NCBI GenBank assembly: GCA_020723485.1 | Contig: DYIU01000001.1 | Location: forward strand, 1-64,000 | DNA from: Acidimicrobium ferrooxidans | Lineage (GTDB): Bacteria; Actinomycetota; Geothermincolia; Fen-727; Anoxymicrobiaceae | DNA: 64,000 bases | Direction of reading: 5' to 3' | Part shown: positions 52,505-59,258 of the stretch, piece after piece | How positions within the stretch are numbered: the stretch's first letter is position 1 | Layout: every line of letters starts with the position of its first letter | Position numbers and translations under genes: made by a program | Notes under the pieces: generated by a model | What the model saw: the letters and a program-made list of their open reading frames with translations, nothing else | Told to the model about the DNA's origin: nothing | The model's database searches: none

Positions 52505-52550
52505 ACTTTTAATCCGGGTGTCGAAGGTTCGATCCCTTCACGGCCCACCA
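52505..52550. repeat. attR: duplicated tRNA-Lys 3' end
   Basis: Matches 3-48 at 44 of 46 positions, including the anticodon loop, T-arm and CCA. The preceding sequence is not a tRNA 5' half, so this is a displaced remnant, presumably the original chromosomal 3' end. tRNA-Glu begins four bases further on, so the original locus was a tRNA-Lys/tRNA-Glu cluster. Confidence 0.9.
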
Positions 52551-52553
52551 TGG

Positions 52554-52629
52554 GCCCCCATCGTCTAGAGGCCTAGGATATCGCCCTTTCAAGGCGGCGA
52601 CACGGGTTCGAATCCCGTTGGGGGCACCA
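52554..52629 (+). tRNA. tRNA-Glu (TTC)
   Basis: A complete 76-nt cloverleaf: acceptor gccccca/tgggggc, D-arm tcgtctagaggcctagga, anticodon loop CTTTCAA (TTC), T-arm cgggttcgaatcccg, encoded CCA. It is the first intact chromosomal gene after the element. Confidence 0.95.
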
Positions 52630-52662
52630 CCATTCATGCACCGCGCCGGGAATCAGGCTTGT

Positions 52663-53118
52663 TCAGCTGTCTCTCTCCCGCCTCCGCCTGTCGCGCTCCT
52701 CGCCGGCCTTCTTGAACATATTCGCGGCCATTCCCATGGCCTCTTCCAGGTCGGAGTAGCGGACTTCCTCGCCGTCTACCGTCGGCGGCTTGACCGGGAT
52801 GTCCCCGGCCATCGAGAAATCGTCTTCCGAGGCGATTATCCCGAACTGGCGGACGATGTTGTCCTCGACCACGTCATCCAGCGGATTCGCGAGCCTCTCC
52901 TCGATATCGATCTGCAGAATGGAGGGAAGCTTCTCGATTTCCTCTATCTCCATGATGCCGATGGAGATTATCTCGCGCGGGTTCATGAGGTTGACCACCG
53001 TCAGCATCCGTGTCGGCACACCGAAGCCCCTGGTGTGGTACCAGGCCTTTCGATAGTCATCGAATGTCTTTCCTTCTCGAAGCGTTCTCGTGATAATCGC
53101 CACACCTTTGGCTTTCAT
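52663..53118 (-). CDS. Conserved hypothetical protein, possibly dimeric alpha/beta-barrel fold
   Basis: A 151-residue soluble protein (MKAKGVAIITRTLREGKTFDDYRKAWYHTRGFG...PTRMLTVVNLMNPREIISIGIMEI). The start of strand-helix-strand (AIITRTLREGKTFDDYRKAWYH) recalls small dimeric alpha/beta-barrel proteins, without a firm match. AGGAGGT six bases before the ATG at 53118 decides the start; the longer open frame upstream has no site. Its C-terminus is very charged (KKAGEERDRRRRERDS). It is divergent from the YccF gene. Confidence 0.65.
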   Translation of the reverse strand: MKAKGVAIITRTLREGKTFDDYRKAWYHTRGFGVPTRMLTVVNLMNPREIISIGIMEIEEIEKLPSILQIDIEERLANPLDDVVEDNIVRQFGIIASEDDFSMAGDIPVKPPTVDGEEVRYSDLEEAMGMAANMFKKAGEERDRRRRERDS

Positions 53119-53253
53119 AAGCGTACCTCCTGCCGCATGGGGAAACCGGCCTGTTGTTGCCTCCTCGATTCTACCTGCGGACGCGGTGACGCGGCAATTC
53201 ATGTACCATTGGTTTATGGGCAGCTTGAAGGCGTCGATGAGAGGATCAACCAG

Positions 53254-53709
53254 ATGAGCAAAGAGGTGCACGTGCCGACCGGGCCGGGGGCGCCCGAGGT
53301 GACGGTCAAGGTCAAGGAGCACAACATCATAGTCAGGGCGCTCTACTTCCTCCTGGTGGGGTGGTGGTTCGGGCTCTTTGTGGCGCTCCTCGGCTGGTTC
53401 CTCTACGCCACAGTCATCGGCGCGCCGCTCGGAATCAAGGTGCTGAACGCCGTCCCCGGAGCGATATCACTCAAAGCGCGAGCGAAGGATATCAAGGTGT
53501 TCCGCGACGGGGACGCCTACACTGTCACCCAGGTGAAGAAGGGGCAGAGGAAGTGGTGGATAAGGGTCCTCTGGTACCCGTTCGGCCTGGTGTTCAGCCT
53601 TATCGCGATCCTGCTGGCATGGCTGCTCTGCGCCTTCCTGGTCACCATGCCGCTAGGGGTTATGCTCTTCGACAAGGTGCCGGCCATAGCCTCGCTCTAC
53701 AGGTCTTGA
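53254..53709 (+). CDS. YccF-family inner membrane protein
   Basis: A 151-residue protein with two copies of the YccF (DUF307) motif: ALYFLLVGWWFGLFVALLGW near 32-50 and WIRVLWYPFGLVFSLIAILLAWLLCA near 98-122, each followed by a (A/T)xxxG.PLGxxxxxxVP pattern (IGAPLGIKVLNAVPG, VTMPLGVMLFDKVPA). Four membrane helices are expected. The function of YccF is unknown. The ATG at 53254 is chosen with GAGAGGA eight bases upstream. It is an ordinary chromosomal gene outside the element. Confidence 0.85.
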   Translation: MSKEVHVPTGPGAPEVTVKVKEHNIIVRALYFLLVGWWFGLFVALLGWFLYATVIGAPLGIKVLNAVPGAISLKARAKDIKVFRDGDAYTVTQVKKGQRKWWIRVLWYPFGLVFSLIAILLAWLLCAFLVTMPLGVMLFDKVPAIASLYRS

Positions 53710-53787
53710 GCGGGCGTCGGGTTGCCAGCCGGACCGGTTTGTATCAGCATGGTCATAATGTATAATACGTTGCCTGTAGTGAGCCGC

Positions 53788-53866
53788 GGGGGCGTGGTGT
53801 AGTCTGGTTTAACACACCGGCCTGTCAAGCCGGAGATCGCGGGTTCAAATCCCGTCGCTCCCGCCA
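53788..53866 (+). tRNA. tRNA-Asp (GTC)
   Basis: A 79-nt cloverleaf with acceptor gggggcg/cgctccc (one G-U pair), anticodon stem ccggc/gccgg around loop CTGTCAA (GTC), T-arm gcggg/cccgt and encoded CCA at 53864-53866. Confidence 0.93.
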
Positions 53867-53925
53867 TCCATCCCCCCACGCGCGGCGTGCGACCGCGCCG
53901 GGGAGGAGCATAGCGCGCGGGCCGT

Positions 53926-54001
53926 GGTGAGGTAGCTCAGTTGGTAGAGCACAGGACTGAAAATCCTGGTGTCGGCGGTTCAAATCCGCCCCTCACCACC
54001 A
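53926..54001 (+). tRNA. tRNA-Phe (GAA)
   Basis: A 76-nt cloverleaf: acceptor ggtgagg/cctcacc, D-arm agctcagttggtagagc, anticodon loop CTGAAAA (GAA), T-arm ggcggttcaaatccgcc, encoded CCA. It lies 59 bp after tRNA-Asp, probably in one transcript. Confidence 0.95.
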
Positions 54002-54091
54002 TTCTCTTTTAATTGAACCGCTGCACACGCCGATAGACGAGGTAGCGGCCAACGAGCCGGGGCGGACCGGCAGCGACAAACGGGAGAGCAA

Positions 54092-54568
54092 ATGGAGCAG
54101 GAACCGGTACTAACCTCTGAAGGCATGAAGACGCTCAGGGAGAAGCTCGAATACCTCGAGACCACCAGGAGGCGCGAGGTCTCCGAGCAGATGAAGAAGG
54201 CCGTCGACCACGGGGACCTCTCGGAGAACGCCGAGTACGATGAGGCGAGGGCGGCCTACATGAAGCTGGAAAAAGAGATAAGCGAGACCGCCTCCCTCAT
54301 CGCGAGGGCGACGGTGGTCGAGGACCACGACATAAGCACCGAGGTCGTAGGCGTCGGCTCGCTCGTTGAGGTGGAAGACATTGAGAACGGCGGCGTCACC
54401 CAGGAGTTCAGGCTGGTCGGCCCGACCGAGTCCGACCCGGGGAGCGGCAAGATATCCCACCAGTGCCCGATAGGAAAGTCGCTGATGGAATCGAAGCTGG
54501 GCGATGTCGTCTCCGTCGAGACCCCGAGGGGGACGAAGAGATACAAGGTCGTCTCCATCTCGAAGTAA
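54092..54568 (+). CDS. greA: Transcription elongation factor GreA
   Basis: A 158-residue GreA, which rescues backtracked RNA polymerase by stimulating transcript cleavage. The N-terminal coiled coil has the acidic tip ENAEYDEAR in the signature HGDLSENAEYDEARAAY (about 40-56), and the C-terminal FKBP-like domain contains SP(I/L)GK-type residues (QCPIGKSLMESKLGDVV). The usual length and complete motifs indicate function. It follows the tRNA genes and is chromosomal housekeeping. Confidence 0.97.
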   Translation: MEQEPVLTSEGMKTLREKLEYLETTRRREVSEQMKKAVDHGDLSENAEYDEARAAYMKLEKEISETASLIARATVVEDHDISTEVVGVGSLVEVEDIENGGVTQEFRLVGPTESDPGSGKISHQCPIGKSLMESKLGDVVSVETPRGTKRYKVVSISK

Positions 54569-54673
54569 GGTCCTTCTCCGGCGGCCCCGGGAAAGTCCCC
54601 TATTCCCTATTGAAATTACGGTGTTTACAGCGGCAGGATTGCGCCCGGTTGCACAGAAGAAGTCGGCGCAAAC

Positions 54674-54706
54674 CGTTACGGGCCGCCCTCGTGGAGACCC
54701 GTAGCG
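54674..54706 (+). promoter_or_regulatory. Structured leader hairpin upstream of the substrate-binding lipoprotein
   Basis: cgttacggg (54674-54682) pairs with cccgtagcg (54698-54706), nine pairs with one G-U, closing a 15-nt loop. It lies about 80 bp before the ATG of the TupA-like gene, in a 217-bp gap after greA (54569-54785) that also contains other GC-rich complementary segments. A cis-regulatory RNA is possible; I cannot match it to a known riboswitch. Confidence 0.35.
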
Positions 54707-54785
54707 GCCGTTCAGGAGACCGTAGTGAGGTGGGCGGCGGCAGGGCACCCGGGGGCGGACTGGGTGCAGGAGACAAGGGGGTATC

Positions 54786-55652
54786 ATGTCTGAGTCAGGA
54801 CTGTTCCGGAAGACCGCGGTCGCGGCGTTGATGGGGGTCCTCGCGCTGTCGGTCGTGCTGGCGGCGGGGTGCGGGACGACGCCGACAATCACTCTGGTCA
54901 CCACCAAGAGCACCGTTGACTCCGGCCTGCTGGCGTCAATGATACCGACGTTCGAGGAAGCCTACGGCATAAAGGTCAACGTGGTGTCGGCTCCGACCTG
55001 CGACGCGGCGCTCGAGAAGGCTGCGTCGGGAGTGGCGGACGTGGCCCTGACACACAACGAGATGGCCGAGGCTGAGTTCATGAAGAAGGGCGCCGGCGTC
55101 GAGGAGAAAGACGTGATGTTCAGTGACTTCGTCATCGTCGGCCCGGTCTCCGACCCGGCGGGCGTAAAGACGTTTGACTGCCCGGCGAAATCCTCCAAGA
55201 AGATAGCCACGATGGGCATCACCTACGTGAGCCGGAGCGATGGCTCCGATACCTACAAGAAGGAGCTGGGCTACTGGCAGAAGAACGGGTACGGCGACCC
55301 CACCGGGCAGGCCTGGTACATCAAGACCGGCAAGGGCATGGAAGAAACGCTCAGGATAGCAGACGAGAAGCAGGGGTACGTGCTGACGGACATGGCGACC
55401 TACCTCAAGATGCAGGACGAGCTGGCCATTGAGCCCATCGTCAAGGGATGCACGATGCTCATGAACCGGTACAGCGCGATAGTGGTAAATCCCAAGAACA
55501 GCGACGGCGACGCCGAGACCGAGGGTGACGCCAGGGAGTTCGTCACGTTCCTGACCAGCAGGACGGGCCAGGCCGAGATCGGCTCCTACAAGAAGTACGG
55601 CGTGACGCTGTTCCACCCGTGCGCGCAGCCCGGCGAGACGGTCACCATCTGA
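54786..55652 (+). CDS. TupA-like tungstate/oxyanion-binding lipoprotein
   Basis: A 288-residue extracytoplasmic binding protein. The lipoprotein signal ends with LAAGC (Cys about 29). The mature part begins TITLVTTKSTVDSGLLASMIPTFEEAYGIKVNVV, the TupA-like 'TTTSTxDSGLL...PxFE' pattern, then ASGVADVALTHNEMAEAEFMKKG, TYVSRSDGSDTYKKEL, GKGMEETLRIADEKQGYVLTDMATYL. These are the anion-binding regions of periplasmic tungstate proteins. AAGGGGG precedes the ATG. No TupB/TupC genes follow; instead an OB-like lipoprotein and a MacB-type ABC transporter are next, so partner and substrate are uncertain. Confidence 0.8.
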   Translation: MSESGLFRKTAVAALMGVLALSVVLAAGCGTTPTITLVTTKSTVDSGLLASMIPTFEEAYGIKVNVVSAPTCDAALEKAASGVADVALTHNEMAEAEFMKKGAGVEEKDVMFSDFVIVGPVSDPAGVKTFDCPAKSSKKIATMGITYVSRSDGSDTYKKELGYWQKNGYGDPTGQAWYIKTGKGMEETLRIADEKQGYVLTDMATYLKMQDELAIEPIVKGCTMLMNRYSAIVVNPKNSDGDAETEGDAREFVTFLTSRTGQAEIGSYKKYGVTLFHPCAQPGETVTI

Positions 55653-55704
55653 GAGAAACCGGAGCGTCACCGGAACCGTCCAACCGCTGAACAAGGAGTG
55701 CAGT

Positions 55705-56109
55705 TTGATCATTAGAAAAGCCCTGATCCCCGCGATAGTGCTCGTCGTCATCGCGGCAGGCGCGCTGACCGCCGGCTGCGGCGGGAGCGGCGCGTCCGGC
55801 GGGTCGGCCGTGAAGACCCAGGCCGGGCAGTCGGAGCCCGAGGCGATGGACGTCAAGGTCGAGGCTATCGCGACTTCGCCGATGGAGTTCGACAACAAGA
55901 CGGTCGCCACTGAAGGCAACTACGCGGTCGGTTACTGCTCCGCGTGTTTCCTGCTCAAGGACGGCGTCTCGGCTGTAAGGGTCGAGGTCTCGGACACCGC
56001 CCCGCTGCCGCCCGAGTCGAAGCTCAACGCGCGCATGCGGATCACCGGCAAGATATACGTCGCCAACGGCTCGCCCAACATAGTCGCGACGAGTATAGAA
56101 TACCTGTAG
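55705..56109 (+). CDS. Small lipoprotein, probably OB-fold
   Basis: A 134-residue lipoprotein with lipobox LTAGC and a Gly/Ser-rich tether. The mature domain (KVEAIATSPMEFDNKTVATEGNYAVGYCSACFLLKDGVSAVRVEV... ARMRITGKIYV) resembles an OB-fold in which KTVxxEG and RITGKI strands are typical. A CSAC pair might bind metal or form a disulphide. Translation starts at a TTG with AAGGAG six bases upstream. It sits between the TupA-like gene and the ABC permease gene, probably in one operon. Confidence 0.65.
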   Translation: MIIRKALIPAIVLVVIAAGALTAGCGGSGASGGSAVKTQAGQSEPEAMDVKVEAIATSPMEFDNKTVATEGNYAVGYCSACFLLKDGVSAVRVEVSDTAPLPPESKLNARMRITGKIYVANGSPNIVATSIEYL

Positions 56110-56155
56110 CGGCGCGCGTCGGCCGTCCGGGCTGCTCCCGGCGAGAAGGACCTGG

Positions 56156-57307
56156 ATGAAGCTGGTATCCCTTGCATGGAGGAACCTCAAGAGGCACAGG
56201 ATACGCTCTGTCCTGACAGTGCTCGGCATCGCGGTCTCCGCGATGACTCTCTTCGTCATACTCGCCTTTAACAGCGGCTACGACCGGGCTCTCGACGAGG
56301 AGATGAAGGCCTCCGGCGTGCACATGTACATCTCCATGGAGGGCTGCCCCATGCAGGCGGCCTCACTAATCCTCCACGGCGGCGAGATACCGACATACCT
56401 CGAGCAGCAGATGCTCGAGTACGTGCAGGCCAGGCAGGAGGTGCGGACCGCCGGAGGGATGCTCATCTCGACCGTTATCGACGGCGGTCGGGCGGACCTC
56501 TTCTATGGGGTTACCGACGAGATGAAAGACCTGAAGCCGACCTGGAAGCTCGATGGAGAATGGTTCACGGGGCCTGACACGGTTATCCTCGGGTACGACG
56601 TGGCCCGGGACGAGGGAAAAGCGCCTGGAGACAAGATACTCATCAAGAGCCTGGACAGGGAGTTCACCGTGTCGGGCGTCCTGCAGAAGACCGGGAACGA
56701 GGACGACGGTTTCTACTTCCTCCCGATGGAGACGGCGCAGGAGATATTCAGGCGACCGAGACAGCTCACCGCCATCGGTATCCAGCTCAGGGACCCGTCC
56801 CAGCTCCAGAAGGTGAAGACCGACCTCGAGCGCATCGGCGCCTACGTGGTGCCCGCCTCGGACATCACAGACCTCATCACCGACCTCGTGGGAAGCACGA
56901 AGTCGATACTGCTTCTGATCGTAGGGGTTGTTCTTCTTGTCACCGGGCTGGGCATCTTCAACACCATAACGATGGCGACGTTCGAGCGCACGGAGGAGTT
57001 CGGATACCTCCGCTGTGTAGGCGCGCAGAAAACCCATATTTTCGAGCTGATAACGCTCGAGACCATGCTGTTATGCCTGGCCGGCGTCGCCGTAGGTCTG
57101 CTGGGGGGCTACGTACTCACGTTCATCATCGACGGTTGGATAAGGGGATTGCTGTCGTACGCCCCCGCCGGCAAGCTGCTGCGGCCTGATATCTTCGGGG
57201 TCCTGATAACAATCGGCGTCGTGCTGGTGATGGGAGCTCTGGCCGGTCTCTACCCCGGGTACAGGGCATCGAGGGTCTCGCCCATAGGGGCGGTGCGCGA
57301 TGAATGA
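56156..57307 (+). CDS. MacB/FtsX-type ABC transporter permease
   Basis: A 383-residue permease of the type VII ABC (MacB/LolC/FtsX) class. It has an N-terminal helix after LAWRNLKRHRIRSVLTVLGIAVSAMTLFVIL, a periplasmic MacB_PCD domain (about 45-260) and three C-terminal helices (LLLIVGVVLLVTGLGIFNTI, LLGGYVLTFII, GVLITIGVVLVMGALAGLYPGYRASRVSPIGAVR). The ending GYRASRVSPIGAVR is characteristic. Its stop overlaps the ATPase start by eight bases. Such systems move or extract lipoproteins or peptides; the substrate is unknown. Confidence 0.9.
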   Translation: MKLVSLAWRNLKRHRIRSVLTVLGIAVSAMTLFVILAFNSGYDRALDEEMKASGVHMYISMEGCPMQAASLILHGGEIPTYLEQQMLEYVQARQEVRTAGGMLISTVIDGGRADLFYGVTDEMKDLKPTWKLDGEWFTGPDTVILGYDVARDEGKAPGDKILIKSLDREFTVSGVLQKTGNEDDGFYFLPMETAQEIFRRPRQLTAIGIQLRDPSQLQKVKTDLERIGAYVVPASDITDLITDLVGSTKSILLLIVGVVLLVTGLGIFNTITMATFERTEEFGYLRCVGAQKTHIFELITLETMLLCLAGVAVGLLGGYVLTFIIDGWIRGLLSYAPAGKLLRPDIFGVLITIGVVLVMGALAGLYPGYRASRVSPIGAVRDE

Positions 57308-58631
57308 GATAGTGGACGTCGCGGGCGCCGTCAGGACATTCCAGCGTGGAGCAGAGGAGGTCCGTGCTCTCGACGGGGTCGACCTGGCGGTGGAGCAGGG
57401 TGACTTCCTTGCCGTGGTCGGGCCCTCAGGGTCGGGTAAGACCACTCTTCTGAACCTCATCGGGTGTGTAGACAGGCCGACCAGCGGCACCGTGACGGTG
57501 CACGGAATGCAGACGGAAGACCTGACAGACCGGGCGCTTGCGACGATCCGCTCGACCACGATGGGTTTCGTCTTCCAGCATTTCCTGCTGATGCCGACCC
57601 TGACCGCCAAAGAGAACGTCATGGTCCCAGGGCGCTTCTACGCCAAACGCGACCGGGACCGCGACCTGGAGGCCAGGGCGAAGAAACTCCTGGACACAGT
57701 GGGGCTCGCGGCGCGTGCCGACCACCTCCCCAGGGAGCTCTCGGGGGGCGAGATGCAGCGCGTGGCGCTCGCCAGGGCGCTCATCAACGAGCCCGAGATA
57801 CTGCTCGCCGACGAGCCGACCGGGAACCTGGACACAGTCAGCGCCGACGAGATAGCGCGGATATTCAGGGAGCTCAACGACGCCGGCCTCACCATCGTGG
57901 TCGTGACGCATAACCTCGAGCTGGCGGCCAGCGCGACGCGCGGCATCAAGCTGCGGGACGGGAAGATAACCGAGCAGGAGGAACTGAGGCCGGTCCCGGC
58001 CCGTCCGGCCGCGCCGCTCCAGGTCGAACGCGCCTCCGAGCCCGAGGCGGCCGCCGCGCCAGAGGTCGAGGCCCAGCCTGAGCCGGAGGCACCGGCCGTC
58101 CCCGAGTACATGCCGCAGACCATAACCAGGAGGAAGTGGGGCTCCCCCGCCGTCTCGGGCGGCCTGGGGCTGCTCGGCGTGGTGATGTGCGCCACGGCCT
58201 TCATGCCGTTCCTATCGGAGCGCAGCGGCTTCGGGCTCATGAGCGACGGGTTCTTCACTGTGACGCTCCGCAAGGGCAACGAGCTCACCAGGGTCTTCTT
58301 CGGCAGCCCCGCCTCGGTGTTCACCGGGATATGGCCCTTTGTGCTCGGCCTGCTGCTCATCGCTGCCGGCGCTCTTTACCTGTTCAGGCGACGCCGGACG
58401 AGCGGCTGGATATCGATTCTCACCGGAGCCCTTGGCGCCGTTCTGGCCGTCACCAACCTGCTGATGGTCTACGCGCGGCTGGGGGCGGACGCGTCCCGCG
58501 GTTACGCGGGCATGAGCCCGGGATACGGTCTCTGGGTCATGCTCGGGGTCTCCATAGCTTCGCTCGCGGCAGGCGTCGTCATCCTGGCCGCCCGAGGCCC
58601 GCGCCCGGCGGGCGCGGACGAGCAGGCCTGA
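57300..58631 (+). CDS. LolD/MacB-type ABC ATPase with C-terminal membrane extension
   Basis: A 443-residue protein. The ATPase domain occupies about 1-230: Walker A GPSGSGKTT (41-49), signature LSGGEMQRVA near 147, Walker B ILLADEPTGNLD near 167, H-loop VVVTHN near 200. A Pro/Ala/Glu-rich linker (about 235-275) leads to four predicted membrane helices near 285-310, 345-360, 370-395 and 410-435. LolD-type ATPases normally end after ~230 residues, so this membrane tail is unusual. It overlaps the permease gene and is certainly its partner. Confidence 0.88.
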   Translation: MNEIVDVAGAVRTFQRGAEEVRALDGVDLAVEQGDFLAVVGPSGSGKTTLLNLIGCVDRPTSGTVTVHGMQTEDLTDRALATIRSTTMGFVFQHFLLMPTLTAKENVMVPGRFYAKRDRDRDLEARAKKLLDTVGLAARADHLPRELSGGEMQRVALARALINEPEILLADEPTGNLDTVSADEIARIFRELNDAGLTIVVVTHNLELAASATRGIKLRDGKITEQEELRPVPARPAAPLQVERASEPEAAAAPEVEAQPEPEAPAVPEYMPQTITRRKWGSPAVSGGLGLLGVVMCATAFMPFLSERSGFGLMSDGFFTVTLRKGNELTRVFFGSPASVFTGIWPFVLGLLLIAAGALYLFRRRRTSGWISILTGALGAVLAVTNLLMVYARLGADASRGYAGMSPGYGLWVMLGVSIASLAAGVVILAARGPRPAGADEQA

Positions 58632-58713
58632 GCCTTTCGCGCTATCATAGAACCCTGCCGCCCGAGGCATCACCCGGCAGAAACGTGTCCGCTATTATGG
58701 GGGAGGTTGGTGG

Positions 58714-59178
58714 ATGTCCAGGAAAAGCGCCGTATTCAAGGGAATGACCGTTCTCACCCTGTCCCTGGTCGTCGTCGCCCTTGCGCTTTCGCTCGCCGCC
58801 GGCTGCGGTGAGCCGGCGGAGGAGAAGCTGACCATCAACGAGATAAAGCTCTCAGAGGAAGACCTGCCGGGCTGGACGCTCATGGATGAGCTCAAAGCCA
58901 CACCCCAGAACGCCGCCGAAGGGAGCATCGTGCCCCAGCTCTATGACGAAGGCGCCGAGGCCATACTCAACCAGGTGTTCGAGAAGAGCGGCGCGAGGCT
59001 CCAGGTTAACTACGTACAGATGGAGGATACCGACGCGGGCAGGCGGGCCGAGGCGATGTTGGAGGCAGCGGTAGGAGGCACGAACTACATCGGCCACAAG
59101 CAGAACATCGCAATCGAGATAATCGGCGATACCCCTGACATCAGCACCGCCGCCGAGGCGCTCGGCCTCTCCCTGTAG
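58714..59178 (+). CDS. Hypothetical lipoprotein
   Basis: A 154-residue lipoprotein. The signal peptide and lipobox are LSLAAGC (Cys about 31). The mature part begins EKLTINEIKLSEEDLPGWTLMDEL, then a helix-rich region with YDEGAEAILNQVFEKSGARLQVNYVQMEDTDAGRRAEAML. It resembles secreted proteins that measure or bind something at the surface, without a named family. GGGGGAGG precedes the ATG by seven bases. It is convergent with the multicopper oxidase gene across a terminator. Confidence 0.65.
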   Translation: MSRKSAVFKGMTVLTLSLVVVALALSLAAGCGEPAEEKLTINEIKLSEEDLPGWTLMDELKATPQNAAEGSIVPQLYDEGAEAILNQVFEKSGARLQVNYVQMEDTDAGRRAEAMLEAAVGGTNYIGHKQNIAIEIIGDTPDISTAAEALGLSL

Positions 59179-59205
59179 CGCGAGCGTTCACATCACCAGA
59201 AAAGA

Positions 59206-59238
59206 AGAAGCGCCCGCTCGGAATGAGCGGGCGCTTCT
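59206..59238. terminator. Bidirectional intrinsic terminator
   Basis: A perfect 13-bp stem (gaagcgcccgctc/gagcgggcgcttc, extended by one A-T pair) closes a 5-nt loop between convergent genes. The minus-strand side is followed by ttcttcttttc, a good U-tract for the oxidase gene; the plus side has a weaker tctcttcc. Confidence 0.88.
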
Positions 59239-59258
59239 CTTCCAACTCCGGCCCGTGC

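Larger units (their letters stand above)
3..52550. mobile_element. Integrative and conjugative element, about 52.5 kb, inserted in tRNA-Lys
   Basis: The element is bounded by tRNA-Lys 3'-end direct repeats. It encodes an integrase and excisionase at the left end, a type IV secretion operon, a VirD4-like coupling ATPase, two SSBs, RadC, a Rep-like protein and a large load of defence genes. Beyond the right repeat the DNA turns to ordinary chromosomal genes and tRNAs. The backbone is GC-rich. Several cargo blocks (about 12.3-15.3, 24.8-28.2 and 33-46.7 kb) look lower in GC, as expected for modules acquired separately. The element looks intact for transfer except that no classical relaxase gene is recognisable. 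Confidence 0.9.

Noticed and set aside
54569-54785. Known molybdenum/tungsten cofactor riboswitch upstream of the TupA-like gene
   Set aside because: A hairpin is present, but I could not match the conserved core of that riboswitch, so only a generic structured leader is reported.
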